In this document: piece by piece, positions 54,244 to 63,200 of the stretch
How positions within the stretch are numbered: the stretch's first letter is position 1
How the letters are laid out: each line of letters starts with the position of its first letter
NCBI RefSeq assembly: GCF_001425265.1
Contig: NZ_LMEC01000022.1
Coordinates: 283,218-347,217 of the forward strand
Source of the DNA: Massilia sp. Root418
GTDB lineage: Bacteria; Pseudomonadota; Gammaproteobacteria; Burkholderiales; Burkholderiaceae_D
Length of the DNA: 64,000 nt
Direction: 5' to 3'
The notes under the pieces: generated by a model
What the model was told of the DNA's origin: nothing
What the model saw: only the letters and a program-made list of their open reading frames with translations
The model's database searches: none
Translations under genes and position numbers: made by a program

Positions 54244-54657
54244 CTAATGAATGCGCCCTGCCAGCGCGGTTTTCAACACCGCGCTGGCATGCAATGCACC
54301 CAGCACGAATATTGATTCTATGGTCGCCAGTGCGAGTTCCACCGACACGTCGTTGGCAATGCTGGCCAGCCCCAGCACGTGGATGCGCAAGCGCTCCCCG
54401 GCGGCCTGCAACTGCTCCAGGTCCTGCCGGCTGTAGTGCTGCATACCGAGCACCAGGCTCTTGCGTGCTACGGTCTGCTTTACCACGTCGGCATGCTGCG
54501 CCAGCTGATTGCGGATCGCGGTGCGGATCAGATCGGTGCGGTTGGCGTAAAACCCCTCCTGCACCAGCAAATCGATCTGCCCAAGGTCGATCGGCCCCAG
54601 GTTGATCGTGATCTTTTCCGAATCGCTTGCTTTCAATCTCAGTTCTTGCGTTGCCAT
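54244..54657 (-). CDS. Ribbon-helix-helix (CopG-like) DNA-binding protein
   Basis: 137 residues. The segment KITINLGPIDLGQIDLLVQEGFYANRTDLIRTAIRNQLAQH has the beta strand and two helices of the RHH fold near residues 15-55. The C-terminal ~80 residues are helical with no motif I know. It may control its own operon with the downstream esterase. It is larger than most antitoxins and no toxin gene is adjacent. Confidence 0.8.
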   Translation of the reverse strand: MATQELRLKASDSEKITINLGPIDLGQIDLLVQEGFYANRTDLIRTAIRNQLAQHADVVKQTVARKSLVLGMQHYSRQDLEQLQAAGERLRIHVLGLASIANDVSVELALATIESIFVLGALHASAVLKTALAGRIH

Positions 54658-54788
54658 AGTCTCCTGTTCCTTCCAGTTGGCATCTCAGCGCCATCCACAT
54701 GGATGGTAGTATAGGACTGAAAGCGCTGATTGCAAGCGCGGTTTTGCCGAGTGGAGTATGGTTGAGGGGTGTTCTCATAGGTAAAACC

Positions 54789-55160
54789 ATGGCAAAAATA
54801 ATTGGACTCGACCACGTGCAAGTGGCCATCCCGGTTGGCGCGGAAGACATCGCGCGTGAATTTTATGGCAACGTCTTGGGCATGCAGGAGCTGGAAAAGC
54901 CGGCCAACCTGGCCGTGCGCGGCGGTTGCTGGTTCGCTTCCGGCGGACAGCAAATCCACATCGGCGGCGAAAGCGGCTTCCTGCCGGCCAAAAAAGCCCA
55001 TCCCGCGCTGCTGGTCGACGACCTGGCCGGCTACTTGGCGGAATTGCGGCAGCGCGGCCTGGATGCCGGCTTCGACGAACCGGTGCCCGGCGCTGTGCGC
55101 GCCACCATCTTCGACCCCTTCGGCAACCGGATTGAGCTGGTGGAACGCCTGGCGCGGTAA
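54789..55160 (+). CDS. VOC (glyoxalase-like) family protein
   Basis: 123 residues from the ATG at 54789 (MAKIIGLDHVQVAIPVGAED). HVQVAIP and FDPFGNRIELVE at the end hold the family's metal-ligand positions (His and Glu). It may be a ring-cleavage dioxygenase-like or resistance protein; the reaction is unknown. A DUF1289 gene follows after 30 bases. Confidence 0.85.
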   Translation: MAKIIGLDHVQVAIPVGAEDIAREFYGNVLGMQELEKPANLAVRGGCWFASGGQQIHIGGESGFLPAKKAHPALLVDDLAGYLAELRQRGLDAGFDEPVPGAVRATIFDPFGNRIELVERLAR

Positions 55161-55190
55161 AATGCGCCATTCTTCCTGTAAAACTGCGCC

Positions 55191-55406
55191 ATGAGCACTG
55201 AACATCCCCCCGGCACGCCCGAACTGGCCTCGCCGGTGCCATCCCCTTGCGTCAGCCTGTGCAAAATGAACCGCGACACCGGTTTCTGCGAAGGCTGCAT
55301 GCGCACCATCGACGAAATCGTCCAGTGGTCGCGTGCCGACGACGATTTCAAGCGCACCGTGTGGGCCGAAATCCGCCGCCGCGAGCAGCTGATCGATTTT
55401 GAATAG
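55191..55406 (+). CDS. DUF1289-family Cys-rich small protein
   Basis: 71 residues. The pattern SPCVSLCKMNRDTGFCEGCMRTIDEI holds four Cys in C-x3-C-x8-C-x2-C order, followed by EIVQWSRADDDFKRTVWAEI. This is the DUF1289 signature, thought to bind metal. The MBL-fold gene starts eight bases later, so they are likely one transcript. Confidence 0.9.
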   Translation: MSTEHPPGTPELASPVPSPCVSLCKMNRDTGFCEGCMRTIDEIVQWSRADDDFKRTVWAEIRRREQLIDFE

Positions 55407-55414
55407 ACGTAACG

Positions 55415-56338
55415 ATGAAAGCATTACCCGTAGTGTTACCGGACAATGTCCACGTTTTCGAGCGCGGCTGGCTCTCGTCCAACAACGTGCTCATGCTGGG
55501 CCGCCATGAGGCCACGCTGGTAGACAGCGGCTACCTGATCCACGCGCCGCAAACGCTGGACCTGGTGCGCCATGCCCTCAAGGGCCGCCGCCTGGACCGT
55601 ATCGTCAACACCCATCTGCACTCGGACCACTGCGGCGGCAACGCCACCCTGCAGGCGCACTACGGCAGCGAAACCCTGGTGCCGGTGTCCGAGCTGGACA
55701 ATGTGCGCCACTGGGACGAGGACAAGCTCAGCTTCAAGGCCACCGGCCAGCAATGCCAGCGCTTCAGCGCGGACGGCGTGCTCACCCCGGGCGACAAGCT
55801 CACCATGGCCGACATGGAATGGCAGGTGATGGGCGCGCCGGGCCACGACGCGCACTCGCTCTTGCTGTACTGCCCGCAGGAGGCCATCCTGATCTCTGCC
55901 GACGCGCTGTGGCAGAACGGCTTTGGCGTGATCTTCCCCGAGCTGGACGGCGAGTCCGGCTTCATCGAGGAACGCGCCACCCTGGACCTGATCGCCTCGC
56001 TGGACGTGCGCGTGGTGATCCCCGGCCACGGCGCCGTGTTCACCGACGTGGCGGCGGCGCTGAAACGCGCCCGCACCCGCCTGGACTTCCTGTCCGGCAA
56101 TCCGGTGCGCAATGCCGAGTACGCGGTGAAAGTGCTGCTCAAGTTCCTGCTGCTGGAGCGCCAGCGCATGGCGCTGGCCGACGTGCCGGCCCTGTTCGCG
56201 TCGCTGCCCATCATCCAGGCCGCCTCCAGGCGCTACCTGGACAAGACGCCGGAAGAAACGGCCGAGTGGACCATCAAGCAGCTGGTGCGTGCCTGCAGCG
56301 CCCGCGTTGAGAGTGGGTACTTACTCAACGACGGTTGA
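55415..56338 (+). CDS. MBL-fold metallo-hydrolase
   Basis: 307 residues. The main metal motif THLHSDHCGG follows NTH, GHDAHSL and PGHG carry the next His ligands. The N-terminus ERGWLSSNNVLMLGRHEATLVDSGY is typical of glyoxalase II-like or quinone-associated hydrolases. A long C-terminal helical part (about 80 residues) may act in dimer contacts. Substrate unknown. Confidence 0.9.
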   Translation: MKALPVVLPDNVHVFERGWLSSNNVLMLGRHEATLVDSGYLIHAPQTLDLVRHALKGRRLDRIVNTHLHSDHCGGNATLQAHYGSETLVPVSELDNVRHWDEDKLSFKATGQQCQRFSADGVLTPGDKLTMADMEWQVMGAPGHDAHSLLLYCPQEAILISADALWQNGFGVIFPELDGESGFIEERATLDLIASLDVRVVIPGHGAVFTDVAAALKRARTRLDFLSGNPVRNAEYAVKVLLKFLLLERQRMALADVPALFASLPIIQAASRRYLDKTPEETAEWTIKQLVRACSARVESGYLLNDG

Positions 56339-56413
56339 AATTTGCAGCACGATCGTACTTTTTTCGATTTATAATGGTTTGACCGTTTTCAACCATTCCA
56401 CTCGGAGTTCGAC

Positions 56414-57367
56414 ATGGCCCTGCCACCCGTGCTGCAAAACCTGACCCTTCCCGTCATCGCGTCGCCGATGTTCATCGCCAGCGGCCCGAAGCTGGTGGCG
56501 GCGCAGTGCAAGGCTGGCATCGTCGGCTCCTTCCCGGCGCTGAACGCGCGTCCGGCCGAGCTGCTGGACACCTGGCTGACCGATCTGCAAGCCGAGCTGG
56601 CCGCGTTCCAGGCCGCCCATCCGGACAAGCGCGTCGGCCCCATCGCCGTCAACCAGATCGTGCACCAGTCGAACGACCGCCTGGCGCATGACGTGGAAGT
56701 GTGCGTGAAGCACCAGGTGCCCATCATCATCTCCTCGCTGCGCGCGCCGCCCAAGGAAATGATGGATGCCATCCACAGCTACGGCGGCATTGTGCTGCAC
56801 GACGTGGTGTCCATCCGCCACGCGCAGAAAGCGCTGGAAGCCGGCGTGGACGGCCTGATCCTGGTGGCCAGCGGCGCCGGCGGCCATGCCGGTACCCTGT
56901 CGCCGTTCGCGCTGGTGGGCGAAGTGCGCAAGTTCTTCAAGGGCCCGATCGCGCTGTCCGGCGCCATCGCCACCGGCGACGCCATCCTGGCCGCGCTAGC
57001 CATGGGCGCGGACTTCGCCTACATCGGCTCGCGCTGGCTGGCCACGCAGGAGTCCAACGTCACCGACGAGTACCGCGACGCCATCGTGGAATCGGCCGCG
57101 TCGGACATCGTCTACACCAATCTCTTCACCGGCGTGCACGGCAACTATCTGAAGAAATCCATCGTCAACGCCGGCCTGGACCCGGACGCGCTGCCGGAAT
57201 CGGACAAGAGCAAGATGAGCTTCGGCTCCGGCAGCGCCAAAGCCTGGCGCGACATCTGGGGCGCCGGCCAGGGCGTGGGCCTGATGGACGACGTGCCCAC
57301 CGTGGCCGAGATGATGGAACGCCTGAAGGCCGAATACGCGGCCGCCCGCGCGCGCCTCAGCCTGTAA
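56414..57367 (+). CDS. Nitronate monooxygenase / flavin-dependent NPD-family oxidoreductase
   Basis: 317 residues. The FMN-binding barrel includes SPMFIASGPKLVAAQCKAG at the start, GADFAYIGSRWLAT, and the phosphate segment SGAGGHAGTLSPF with the catalytic His area. It belongs to the 2-nitropropane dioxygenase group. It lies alone after the MBL gene, with ACTCGGAG before the ATG, and a 12-bp stem follows it. Confidence 0.9.
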   Translation: MALPPVLQNLTLPVIASPMFIASGPKLVAAQCKAGIVGSFPALNARPAELLDTWLTDLQAELAAFQAAHPDKRVGPIAVNQIVHQSNDRLAHDVEVCVKHQVPIIISSLRAPPKEMMDAIHSYGGIVLHDVVSIRHAQKALEAGVDGLILVASGAGGHAGTLSPFALVGEVRKFFKGPIALSGAIATGDAILAALAMGADFAYIGSRWLATQESNVTDEYRDAIVESAASDIVYTNLFTGVHGNYLKKSIVNAGLDPDALPESDKSKMSFGSGSAKAWRDIWGAGQGVGLMDDVPTVAEMMERLKAEYAAARARLSL

Positions 57368-57385
57368 GCCGGCTTCCAGCCCCGC

Positions 57386-57414
57386 ACAACGCCAACCCAT
57401 GCGGTTGGCGTTGT
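57386..57414 (+). terminator. Likely terminator after the nitronate monooxygenase gene
   Basis: A perfect 12-bp stem, ACAACGCCAACC (57386-57397) with GGTTGGCGTTGT (57403-57414), has loop CATGC. Only a weak CGTTTC follows, so the ending may be partial. The next ~100 bases up to 57521 are the leader of the XRE gene. Confidence 0.65.
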
Positions 57415-57521
57415 CGTTTCTGGCCGAAACACCTGTTGTCGGGTTAAAGTCGGGTGGATTTCGTCACCGACAGGGCGGATCACGATGAATACTCAAGGTT
57501 CACAAGCACCGGAGCGCATGA

Positions 57522-57989
57522 ATGATACTCAAGCAACTACGTCTTAGCCGCAATTTATCCCAGGAGCAGTTGGCTCAGATGTCCGGCCTGAACGTCCGGA
57601 CCATCCAGCGGATCGAGAGCGGCCACAAGGCCAGTGTCGAGTCTCTGAAATGCCTGGCTGCGGTGCTCGAAGTGGAGATATCAACGTTGAACCAGGAGAA
57701 ATTCGTGATCGACAAACATACACATAACTGGGAAAGCCTGCCGTTCTGGCTCAAGTGCTGTTTCACCTTGAACCTGCTCGTGGTGCAGCCTGCCAGGACG
57801 CCTGCCCGCAGGATCGAGATCGTTTCCCACATGAGCGGCTTCCTGTTTTGCCTGCTCGGTGTCTGGAGCGAGGCCGCGCTGGCCGGCGGCCTGCTCATGC
57901 TGGCCAACGCCTACCTGTTCCGCCTGCTGATATGGCAGGGCGACAAGCTCGGCATCTGGTACGACCAGCCCGAAACCGCTGCGCACTGA
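57522..57989 (+). CDS. XRE-family HTH protein with C-terminal 2TM domain
   Basis: 155 residues. The HTH reads LKQLRLSRNLSQEQLAQMSGLNVRTIQRIESG, close to classical Cro/cI type. The C-terminal ~60 residues have two membrane helices (HMSGFLFCLLGVWSEAALAGGLLMLANAYLFRLL). This is the soluble-plus-2TM membrane-regulator form. GGAG lies seven bases before the ATG at 57522. What it controls is unknown. Confidence 0.87.
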   Translation: MILKQLRLSRNLSQEQLAQMSGLNVRTIQRIESGHKASVESLKCLAAVLEVEISTLNQEKFVIDKHTHNWESLPFWLKCCFTLNLLVVQPARTPARRIEIVSHMSGFLFCLLGVWSEAALAGGLLMLANAYLFRLLIWQGDKLGIWYDQPETAAH

Positions 57990-58022
57990 GTGCGCGCCTG
58001 AGGAAGTGCAGGCAATTCGCAG

Positions 58023-58625
58023 TCAGGCAACCTGCGCCAGCTTGATCAGCTCTGCCTCGGTGCCTTTGATGAAGATCTTGGGCTGCTCCAGCACCGCGCG
58101 CAGGGTGGCGTCGGCGGTGCGCCATAGCCGGCCGAATTCCTCGGCGGTGTGGAAAACCGGGCGGACTTCGCGGCCCAGCTCGCCGGTCAACGCGGCCAGC
58201 GCCTGGCGCAGTCCGGCTTGCGGCGCTTGCGGCGCGATCACCAGCAAATCGATGCCGCTGCCGGCGTGCACGGTGCCCGCCACCGCGTCGCCGTGGAGGA
58301 AGGCGGCGTCCAGCTGCGGCAGCTGGGCCTGCAGCGCGGCCCGGATCAGGTCGCCCGCACCGAAGGTTTTCACGACAATGCTGTGCAGTTCCTCGAAGAT
58401 GGTGGCGTCGCGGTCGACCTGGTAGTGCTTCTGGTTGCCGGCGCGCCAGCTGTGCACCAGGCCGGATTCTTCCAGGCTGGCCAGCTCGCGCTGCACGGCG
58501 CCGGAACCGCACGCGGCCAGGGCGATGATCTCGTTGGCGTAAAAGGAACGGTGGGGCTGGCCATAGAGCACGGCCAGCACGCGCTGCTGCGTCTTGGTGA
58601 ATAGTACGTCGGCGAAGATACCCAT
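58023..58625 (-). CDS. Winged-helix protein with degenerate nucleotidyltransferase domain
   Basis: 200 residues. The first ~90 form an ArsR-like winged helix (QQRVLAVLYGQPHRSFYANEIIALAACGSGAVQRELASLEESGLV). The rest resembles MNT-type nucleotidyltransferases. The catalytic GS...DxD appears broken: LHGDAVAG replaces GS, and SGIDLLVI has Gly where the first Asp of DxD should be. It could be a regulator using the nucleotidyl fold as a sensor, or a remnant of a MNT/HEPN-like system; no HEPN gene is adjacent. It follows hpt by 33 bases. Confidence 0.72.
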   Translation of the reverse strand: MGIFADVLFTKTQQRVLAVLYGQPHRSFYANEIIALAACGSGAVQRELASLEESGLVHSWRAGNQKHYQVDRDATIFEELHSIVVKTFGAGDLIRAALQAQLPQLDAAFLHGDAVAGTVHAGSGIDLLVIAPQAPQAGLRQALAALTGELGREVRPVFHTAEEFGRLWRTADATLRAVLEQPKIFIKGTEAELIKLAQVA

Positions 58626-58658
58626 ATTGGGTATCTTAGTTCGCCCGGGCGGGAACGT

Positions 58659-59237
58659 CTAGGCGTTCAGGTCCTCGGTGTTGATGGCCCACAGCCCCGG
58701 CAGGTTGCGCCAGTAGCCGTAGGCGTCCATGCCGTAGCCCACCACGAAGCGGTTCGGGATGGTGATGCCAACGATGTCCGCCGTCACCGGCTTGACCTTG
58801 CCGATGGCCTTGTCGCAGAACACGGCCAGAATCACTTCGGATGCGCCCATGTCCAGCAGGCGCTGCTTCACATGCGCCAGGGTCTCGCCTTCGTCCAGGA
58901 TGTCGTCCAGCACGATCACGGTGCGGCCCACCACGTTGGAGCGCGGAATCACTTTCCACACCACGGCGCCGCCCTTGTCCTCGTCGCCATAGCGGCTCAC
59001 GTGGATATAGTCGAATTCGAGCGGGAAGGTCAGCTGCGGCAGCAGGTTGCCCGTGAACACCACGGCGCCGCCCATCACGCCCAGCACCAGCGGGAATTCC
59101 TGGTTTTCCGGGTGGTCAAAGCGGTCGTTCAGCTCGCCCGCCATGCGGGTAACGGCGGTCTGCACGGCTTGTTGGTCGAAAATTTCTTCTGCGTTTTTCA
59201 GCAGGTCGCGGGCGCGGTTGTGGTGAAAGTCTTGCAT
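58659..59237 (-). CDS. hpt: Hypoxanthine-guanine phosphoribosyltransferase
   Basis: 192 residues. The PRPP-binding motif is VIVLDDILDEGETLAHV, and the metal/base region includes FDYIHVSRYGDEDKGG. The end GYGMDAYGYWRNLPGLWAIN is typical of betaproteobacterial homologues. It salvages hypoxanthine or guanine to IMP or GMP. It precedes the winged-helix gene on the same strand. Confidence 0.94.
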   Translation of the reverse strand: MQDFHHNRARDLLKNAEEIFDQQAVQTAVTRMAGELNDRFDHPENQEFPLVLGVMGGAVVFTGNLLPQLTFPLEFDYIHVSRYGDEDKGGAVVWKVIPRSNVVGRTVIVLDDILDEGETLAHVKQRLLDMGASEVILAVFCDKAIGKVKPVTADIVGITIPNRFVVGYGMDAYGYWRNLPGLWAINTEDLNA

Positions 59238-59329
59238 GATTTCGTCTTATTCTGACAGCTGTAGGAATGGTCTTTATTATCCGCCATATCCCGCGCGCCC
59301 GCTCCGGCGTTGGTTTCGCGCTACAGATG

Positions 59330-60598
59330 TCAGGAATAGTCGCGTACGTCGTCGATCACTTTGCCATCGTTCGGCAAACTGCCCCTAACCGCAAAAGCCA
59401 CTTCGCCCCGCAGCTTGGTCAGGTCGCGAATAGTTTCTATGATGGAATTAGCCTGTACAGCGCCGGGATTGTCGACTTCGCAATGCAAGGTCATTACGTC
59501 GTTGGCCATTTTGCCCGACACCACCAGCCGCGCCTTCAGGATTTCCGGGTGGCGGCGCGCGATCTCGTTCACCTGCGACGGGTGCACGAACATGGCGCGC
59601 ACCTTGGTGGTTTGGTCGGCGCGGCCCATCCAGCCGCGGATGCGGAGGTTGGTGCGGCCGCAGGGCGAGGGCGGCGCGTCGGTCAGGATGGCCGACAGGT
59701 CGCCGGTGGCGAAGCGGATCAGCGGATAGTCGGGATTGAACAGCGTTACCAGCACTTCGCCCACTTCGCCGGGCGGCACCGGCTCGCCGCTGCCGGGGCG
59801 GACGATCTCCAGCAGCACGTCCTCGTCCAGCACCATGCCGGGATGGACCGTGCCGCCGCTGCGGGTTTCGTAGGCGATGCTGCCGATGTCGGCCGAGGCG
59901 TAGGTTTGCAGCACGTGCGGCACGCCGTTCTCGGCGAACCAGCGCCGCAGCGATTCGGGCAGCGCCTCGGCGCCCATCATGGCCTGCTTCACGCTGCTGA
60001 TGTCGGCGCCCATTTCGCGCGCCTTTTCGATAATGAGCTTGAGGAAGGACGGCGTGCCGATATAGGTGTCCGGCCTGAGCGATTCCATGGCTTGCACCTG
60101 CATCTCGGTCTGGCCGCTGCCGGCCGGGATCACCGCGCAGCCGATGCGGGCAGCGCCGCCTTCCACCATGAAGGCGGCCGGCGTGAAGTGGTAGGCGAAG
60201 CAGTTCTGCAGCAGGCCGCCGGCGCGCACGCCGGCCGCGTACATGGGCCGCGAAAAGCGCCACCAGTCGGCGCCGCGTCCTTCGGGGTCGAAGATGGGGC
60301 CGGGCGACATGAACACGCGCCCCAGCTGGCCCAGCGGCGTGGCGTTCAGGCCGCCGAAGGGCTTGATCTGCTGCTGCAGCGCCTTCAGTTCGGACTTGCG
60401 CGTGACCGGCAGCGCCGCCAGCGCGGCGCGGCTGTTGATGCTGTTGGCGTCCACGCCGGCCAGGATGCGGCTCCAGCCCGGCGCGCTTTGCGCGCGCGCG
60501 ATCAGGCCGGGCAGGCGTCCCAGCAATTCGCGTTCGCGCTGCTCGGGCGCGCGGGTTTCCAGGCTGTCCAGGGTGTCGCTCAGGGTCTCGTTCATCAC
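59330..60598 (-). CDS. Phenylacetate-CoA ligase-like adenylate-forming enzyme
   Basis: 422 residues. The family segments include TSGTxG-like region replaced by VMSPGPIFDPEGRG, AMMGAEALPESLRRWF, and LQTYASADIGSIAYETR near the adenylate site. GEVGEVLVTLFNPDYPLIRFATGDLSAI is a strong match. It should activate an aromatic or carboxylic acid by AMP and transfer it to CoA. It overlaps the MmcQ gene by four bases and belongs to the branched-chain-type ABC run, which hints at an imported aromatic acid. Confidence 0.85.
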   Translation of the reverse strand: MMNETLSDTLDSLETRAPEQRERELLGRLPGLIARAQSAPGWSRILAGVDANSINSRAALAALPVTRKSELKALQQQIKPFGGLNATPLGQLGRVFMSPGPIFDPEGRGADWWRFSRPMYAAGVRAGGLLQNCFAYHFTPAAFMVEGGAARIGCAVIPAGSGQTEMQVQAMESLRPDTYIGTPSFLKLIIEKAREMGADISSVKQAMMGAEALPESLRRWFAENGVPHVLQTYASADIGSIAYETRSGGTVHPGMVLDEDVLLEIVRPGSGEPVPPGEVGEVLVTLFNPDYPLIRFATGDLSAILTDAPPSPCGRTNLRIRGWMGRADQTTKVRAMFVHPSQVNEIARRHPEILKARLVVSGKMANDVMTLHCEVDNPGAVQANSIIETIRDLTKLRGEVAFAVRGSLPNDGKVIDDVRDYS

Positions 60599-60945
60599 GA
60601 CGCTTCTCCGATTTCGCGCTGCAGTTTCTTGGTCAGTTTGCCAAAGATGATTTCATGGGAGCGTTTCAGCAGCTGGGCCGCTTCGGCGTCGCTCACCGCT
60701 TTCAGGTCCGTGATCTTGACCCACTTGGCGCGCGCCAGGTAAGGCGCGGCGATGATGCCGGGGCGGTCGGTCAGCTCCAGGAAGCGGTCGTCGTCCACCT
60801 TGAAGCTGATGCCGTCGGCCGCCTCGCTGCCAGTGACCGCGAACATTTTCTGGCCCACCGAGAACACCAGGTTGCTGCCCCATTTGACGTCTTCCGTGGC
60901 GCCGGGCAGGGCGCGGCACACTGCTTTCGCCTTCTCGATATTCAT
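60595..60945 (-). CDS. MmcQ/YjbR-family protein
   Basis: 116 residues, MNIEKAKAVCRALPGATEDVKWGSNLVFSVGQKMFAV. The family has a CyaY-like fold and was linked to DNA binding, though the real role is open. It sits between livF and the ligase with short spacing (7 and overlap 4), so it belongs to the same operon. Confidence 0.9.
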   Translation of the reverse strand: MNIEKAKAVCRALPGATEDVKWGSNLVFSVGQKMFAVTGSEAADGISFKVDDDRFLELTDRPGIIAAPYLARAKWVKITDLKAVSDAEAAQLLKRSHEIIFGKLTKKLQREIGEAS

Positions 60946-60952
60946 GCCCGCC

Positions 60953-61780
60953 TCAGGCCAGCCAGCGCTTGCGGCGGCGGTAGAATTTCATGTCGCGGAA
61001 GCTCTTGCGGCCGGCGCCGGACATGCCGAGGTAGAACTCCTTCACGTCCTCATTGTTGGCCAACTCGCTCGCTTCGCCTTCCATCACCACGCGGCCGTTC
61101 TCCAGGATGTAGCCGAAGTCCGCATAGCGCAGGGCCACGTTGGTGTTTTGCTCGGCCAGCAGGAAGGATACGTTCTCCTTGTGGTTCAAGTCCTTCACGA
61201 TGCCGAAGATTTCGTCGACGATCTGCGGCGCGATGCCCATCGACGGCTCATCGAGCAGTATCATGGAAGGCTTGGCCATCAGTGCACGGCCTATCGCGCA
61301 CATCTGCTGCTCGCCTCCTGATGTGTAGCCGGCCTGGCTGGCGCGGCGCTCTTTCAGGCGCGGGAAATAGTGGTACACCTTGTCCAGCGATTCCTTCAGT
61401 TCGGCGCGGCTCAGGCTGCGCGTGTAGGCGCCGGTCAGCAGGTTTTCCTCGATGGTGAGGTGGCCGAAGCAGTGGCGGCCTTCCATCACTTGCGACAGCC
61501 CGCGCTTCACCAGCTCGTTCGGCGTGAGCTGGTCCACCCGTTCGCCCTTGAACTGGACTTCGCCTTTCGTGACGTCGCCCCGTTCACCGCGCAGCAGGGT
61601 GGAGACGGTCTTGAGCGTGGTCGACTTGCCCGCCCCGTTGGCGCCCAGCAGCGCCACGATCTTCCCTTGCGGGACTTGCAGCGAAACGCCTTTCAGCACG
61701 AGGATCACGTGGTCGTAAATCACCTCGATGTTGTTCACCGAGAGGTAGGGCGGCGGAGCGGTGGCGGTAGCGGTATCCAT
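60953..61780 (-). CDS. livF: Branched-chain-type ABC transporter ATP-binding protein (LivF)
   Basis: 275 residues. The Walker A is LLGANGAGKST, the signature TSGGEQQMCAIGRAL, and Walker B LLDEPSMGIAP. The C-terminus is longer than usual with KSFRDMKFYRRRKRWLA. It gives energy to a branched-chain or aromatic acid importer. A REP-like element (copy 6) separates it from the substrate-binding gene upstream. Confidence 0.94.
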   Translation of the reverse strand: MDTATATAPPPYLSVNNIEVIYDHVILVLKGVSLQVPQGKIVALLGANGAGKSTTLKTVSTLLRGERGDVTKGEVQFKGERVDQLTPNELVKRGLSQVMEGRHCFGHLTIEENLLTGAYTRSLSRAELKESLDKVYHYFPRLKERRASQAGYTSGGEQQMCAIGRALMAKPSMILLDEPSMGIAPQIVDEIFGIVKDLNHKENVSFLLAEQNTNVALRYADFGYILENGRVVMEGEASELANNEDVKEFYLGMSGAGRKSFRDMKFYRRRKRWLA

Positions 61781-61819
61781 ATCGGCTTCTCATTCAGGTT
61801 GTATGGCGGGCAGGGCGGG

Positions 61820-61852
61820 TAGGGCGGGTTAGCGCGGAGCGCGTAACCCGCC
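61820..61852. repeat. REP-like palindrome, copy 6
   Basis: AGGGCGGGTTAGCGCG and GCGTAACCCGCC flank a short centre; GGGCGGGTA is doubled just before it. It lies between the binding-protein gene and livF, so it may set different levels of the two proteins by 3' protection or partial termination. Confidence 0.8.
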
Positions 61853-61865
61853 GCAGCAGCGCCGG

Positions 61866-63170
61866 CTACTTCGCGCAGGCCGGCGTAATGCCTTTCTCGG
61901 CCGCGTACTTGGCGGACGATTCCTCCACCAGCTTGCGGGTCAGCGCCTTGTCGCCCACCACCCAGTTCGGCGTGATGGCGATCCACTTCTTGCCGTCCCA
62001 CTGCTGCACCTTCACCGCGCCCGAGCCTTCGTGGTCGTCGCAGCTGGTCTTCACCGGCGGGAACATGCCCAGTGCGCCCAACGCCTTCTGGCGCGCTTCG
62101 TCGATGTTCAGGTTCTCCAGGCCCCAGCGGATCTGGTCGCCCGTCATCACCTTGCCCTTGCCGAATTTCTCCTGCGCGGTGCGGATCGCTTCGCCGTACA
62201 GCACGCCGGCTGTCACGCCGCGCATGTGGTACACGGAACCGATGCGGTTCTGGTCGGCCAGGTTGCCCTTGCCGCCTGCGTAGACCTTCTTGCGCAGTTC
62301 ATCGAGCAGCGGGTAGTTGCCGGGAGTGTTGAAGGTCATCGAGGTATAGCCCTTGGCGGCGTCGCCGGAGGCGATGGTGTCCTCTTCCGAGCCGGCCCAC
62401 CACACGCCCAGCATCTTCTCGCGCGGGAAGCCGTTGCGCTGCGCGGTCTTGATGGCCACCGAGTTCATCACGCCCCAGCCCCACAGGATCACATGGTCCG
62501 GGTTGGCCTGGCGGATCTGCAGCCACTGCGACTGCTGCTCGCTGCCCGGCGGCGCCACAGCGATCTTGATCAGCTCAAAGCCGTGCTGCTTGGCCAGTTC
62601 TTCCAGCACCGGCAAGGGTTCCTTGCCGAAGGCCGAGTCGTGGTACAGGTGCACGATCTTCTTGCCCTTCAGCTTGGCCATGCCGCCGTTCTTGTCGCCC
62701 AGGTATTTGATCATGGCGGCGGCCTGGTTCCAGTAGCTGGTAATCAGCGGGAACACATAGGGGAAGACCTTGCCGTTGGCGGCGTCCGAGCGGCCGTAGC
62801 CCAGGGTGGTCATGGGCACCTTGTCCTTGGCCACGCGGTCCAGGATGCCGTAGGCGATGCCGGTCGACAGCGGTTCCACCAGCGTGGCGCCGCCGTTCTT
62901 GGTCTTCATGCGCTCGTAGCATTCGATGCCGCGCGAGGGGTTGTATTCGGTCTCGCACTCTTCCCACGCGATCTTGGTGCCGTTGATGCCGCCGTTGGCG
63001 TTCACCAGGTTGAAGTAGTCGATGATGCCGCCGTAGAAGCCCGAGCCGCCCGCAGCGTAAGGGCCGACGCGGTAGGAAGGCAGTGCGATGAACTGTTCGG
63101 ACTGGGCGTAAGCACCCCCCACGGATGCCAGCAGCGTAGCGCCTATCACCAGGGATTTGATCGATTTCAT
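61866..63170 (-). CDS. livK: Branched-chain-type ABC transporter substrate-binding protein
   Basis: 434 residues. A signal peptide (ATLLASVGGAYAQ) leads to a type I binding fold: YRVGPYAAGGSGFYGG, LVEPLSTGIAYGILDR, and VILWGWGVMNSVAIKTAQR. It is larger than amino-acid LivK (about 370), as is common for aromatic-acid or amide binding members. The neighbour ligase supports an aromatic acid. The livM permease gene lies 30 bases upstream on the same strand. Confidence 0.9.
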   Translation of the reverse strand: MKSIKSLVIGATLLASVGGAYAQSEQFIALPSYRVGPYAAGGSGFYGGIIDYFNLVNANGGINGTKIAWEECETEYNPSRGIECYERMKTKNGGATLVEPLSTGIAYGILDRVAKDKVPMTTLGYGRSDAANGKVFPYVFPLITSYWNQAAAMIKYLGDKNGGMAKLKGKKIVHLYHDSAFGKEPLPVLEELAKQHGFELIKIAVAPPGSEQQSQWLQIRQANPDHVILWGWGVMNSVAIKTAQRNGFPREKMLGVWWAGSEEDTIASGDAAKGYTSMTFNTPGNYPLLDELRKKVYAGGKGNLADQNRIGSVYHMRGVTAGVLYGEAIRTAQEKFGKGKVMTGDQIRWGLENLNIDEARQKALGALGMFPPVKTSCDDHEGSGAVKVQQWDGKKWIAITPNWVVGDKALTRKLVEESSAKYAAEKGITPACAK

Positions 63171-63200
63171 GGTTGTCTCCTTCGTTGTTGTAGGTTGCGC

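Noticed and set aside
54244..54657. RHH gene as the antitoxin of a toxin-antitoxin pair
   Set aside because: The neighbour is a 466-residue esterase, not a RelE- or VapC-type toxin, and the RHH protein is larger than usual antitoxins.
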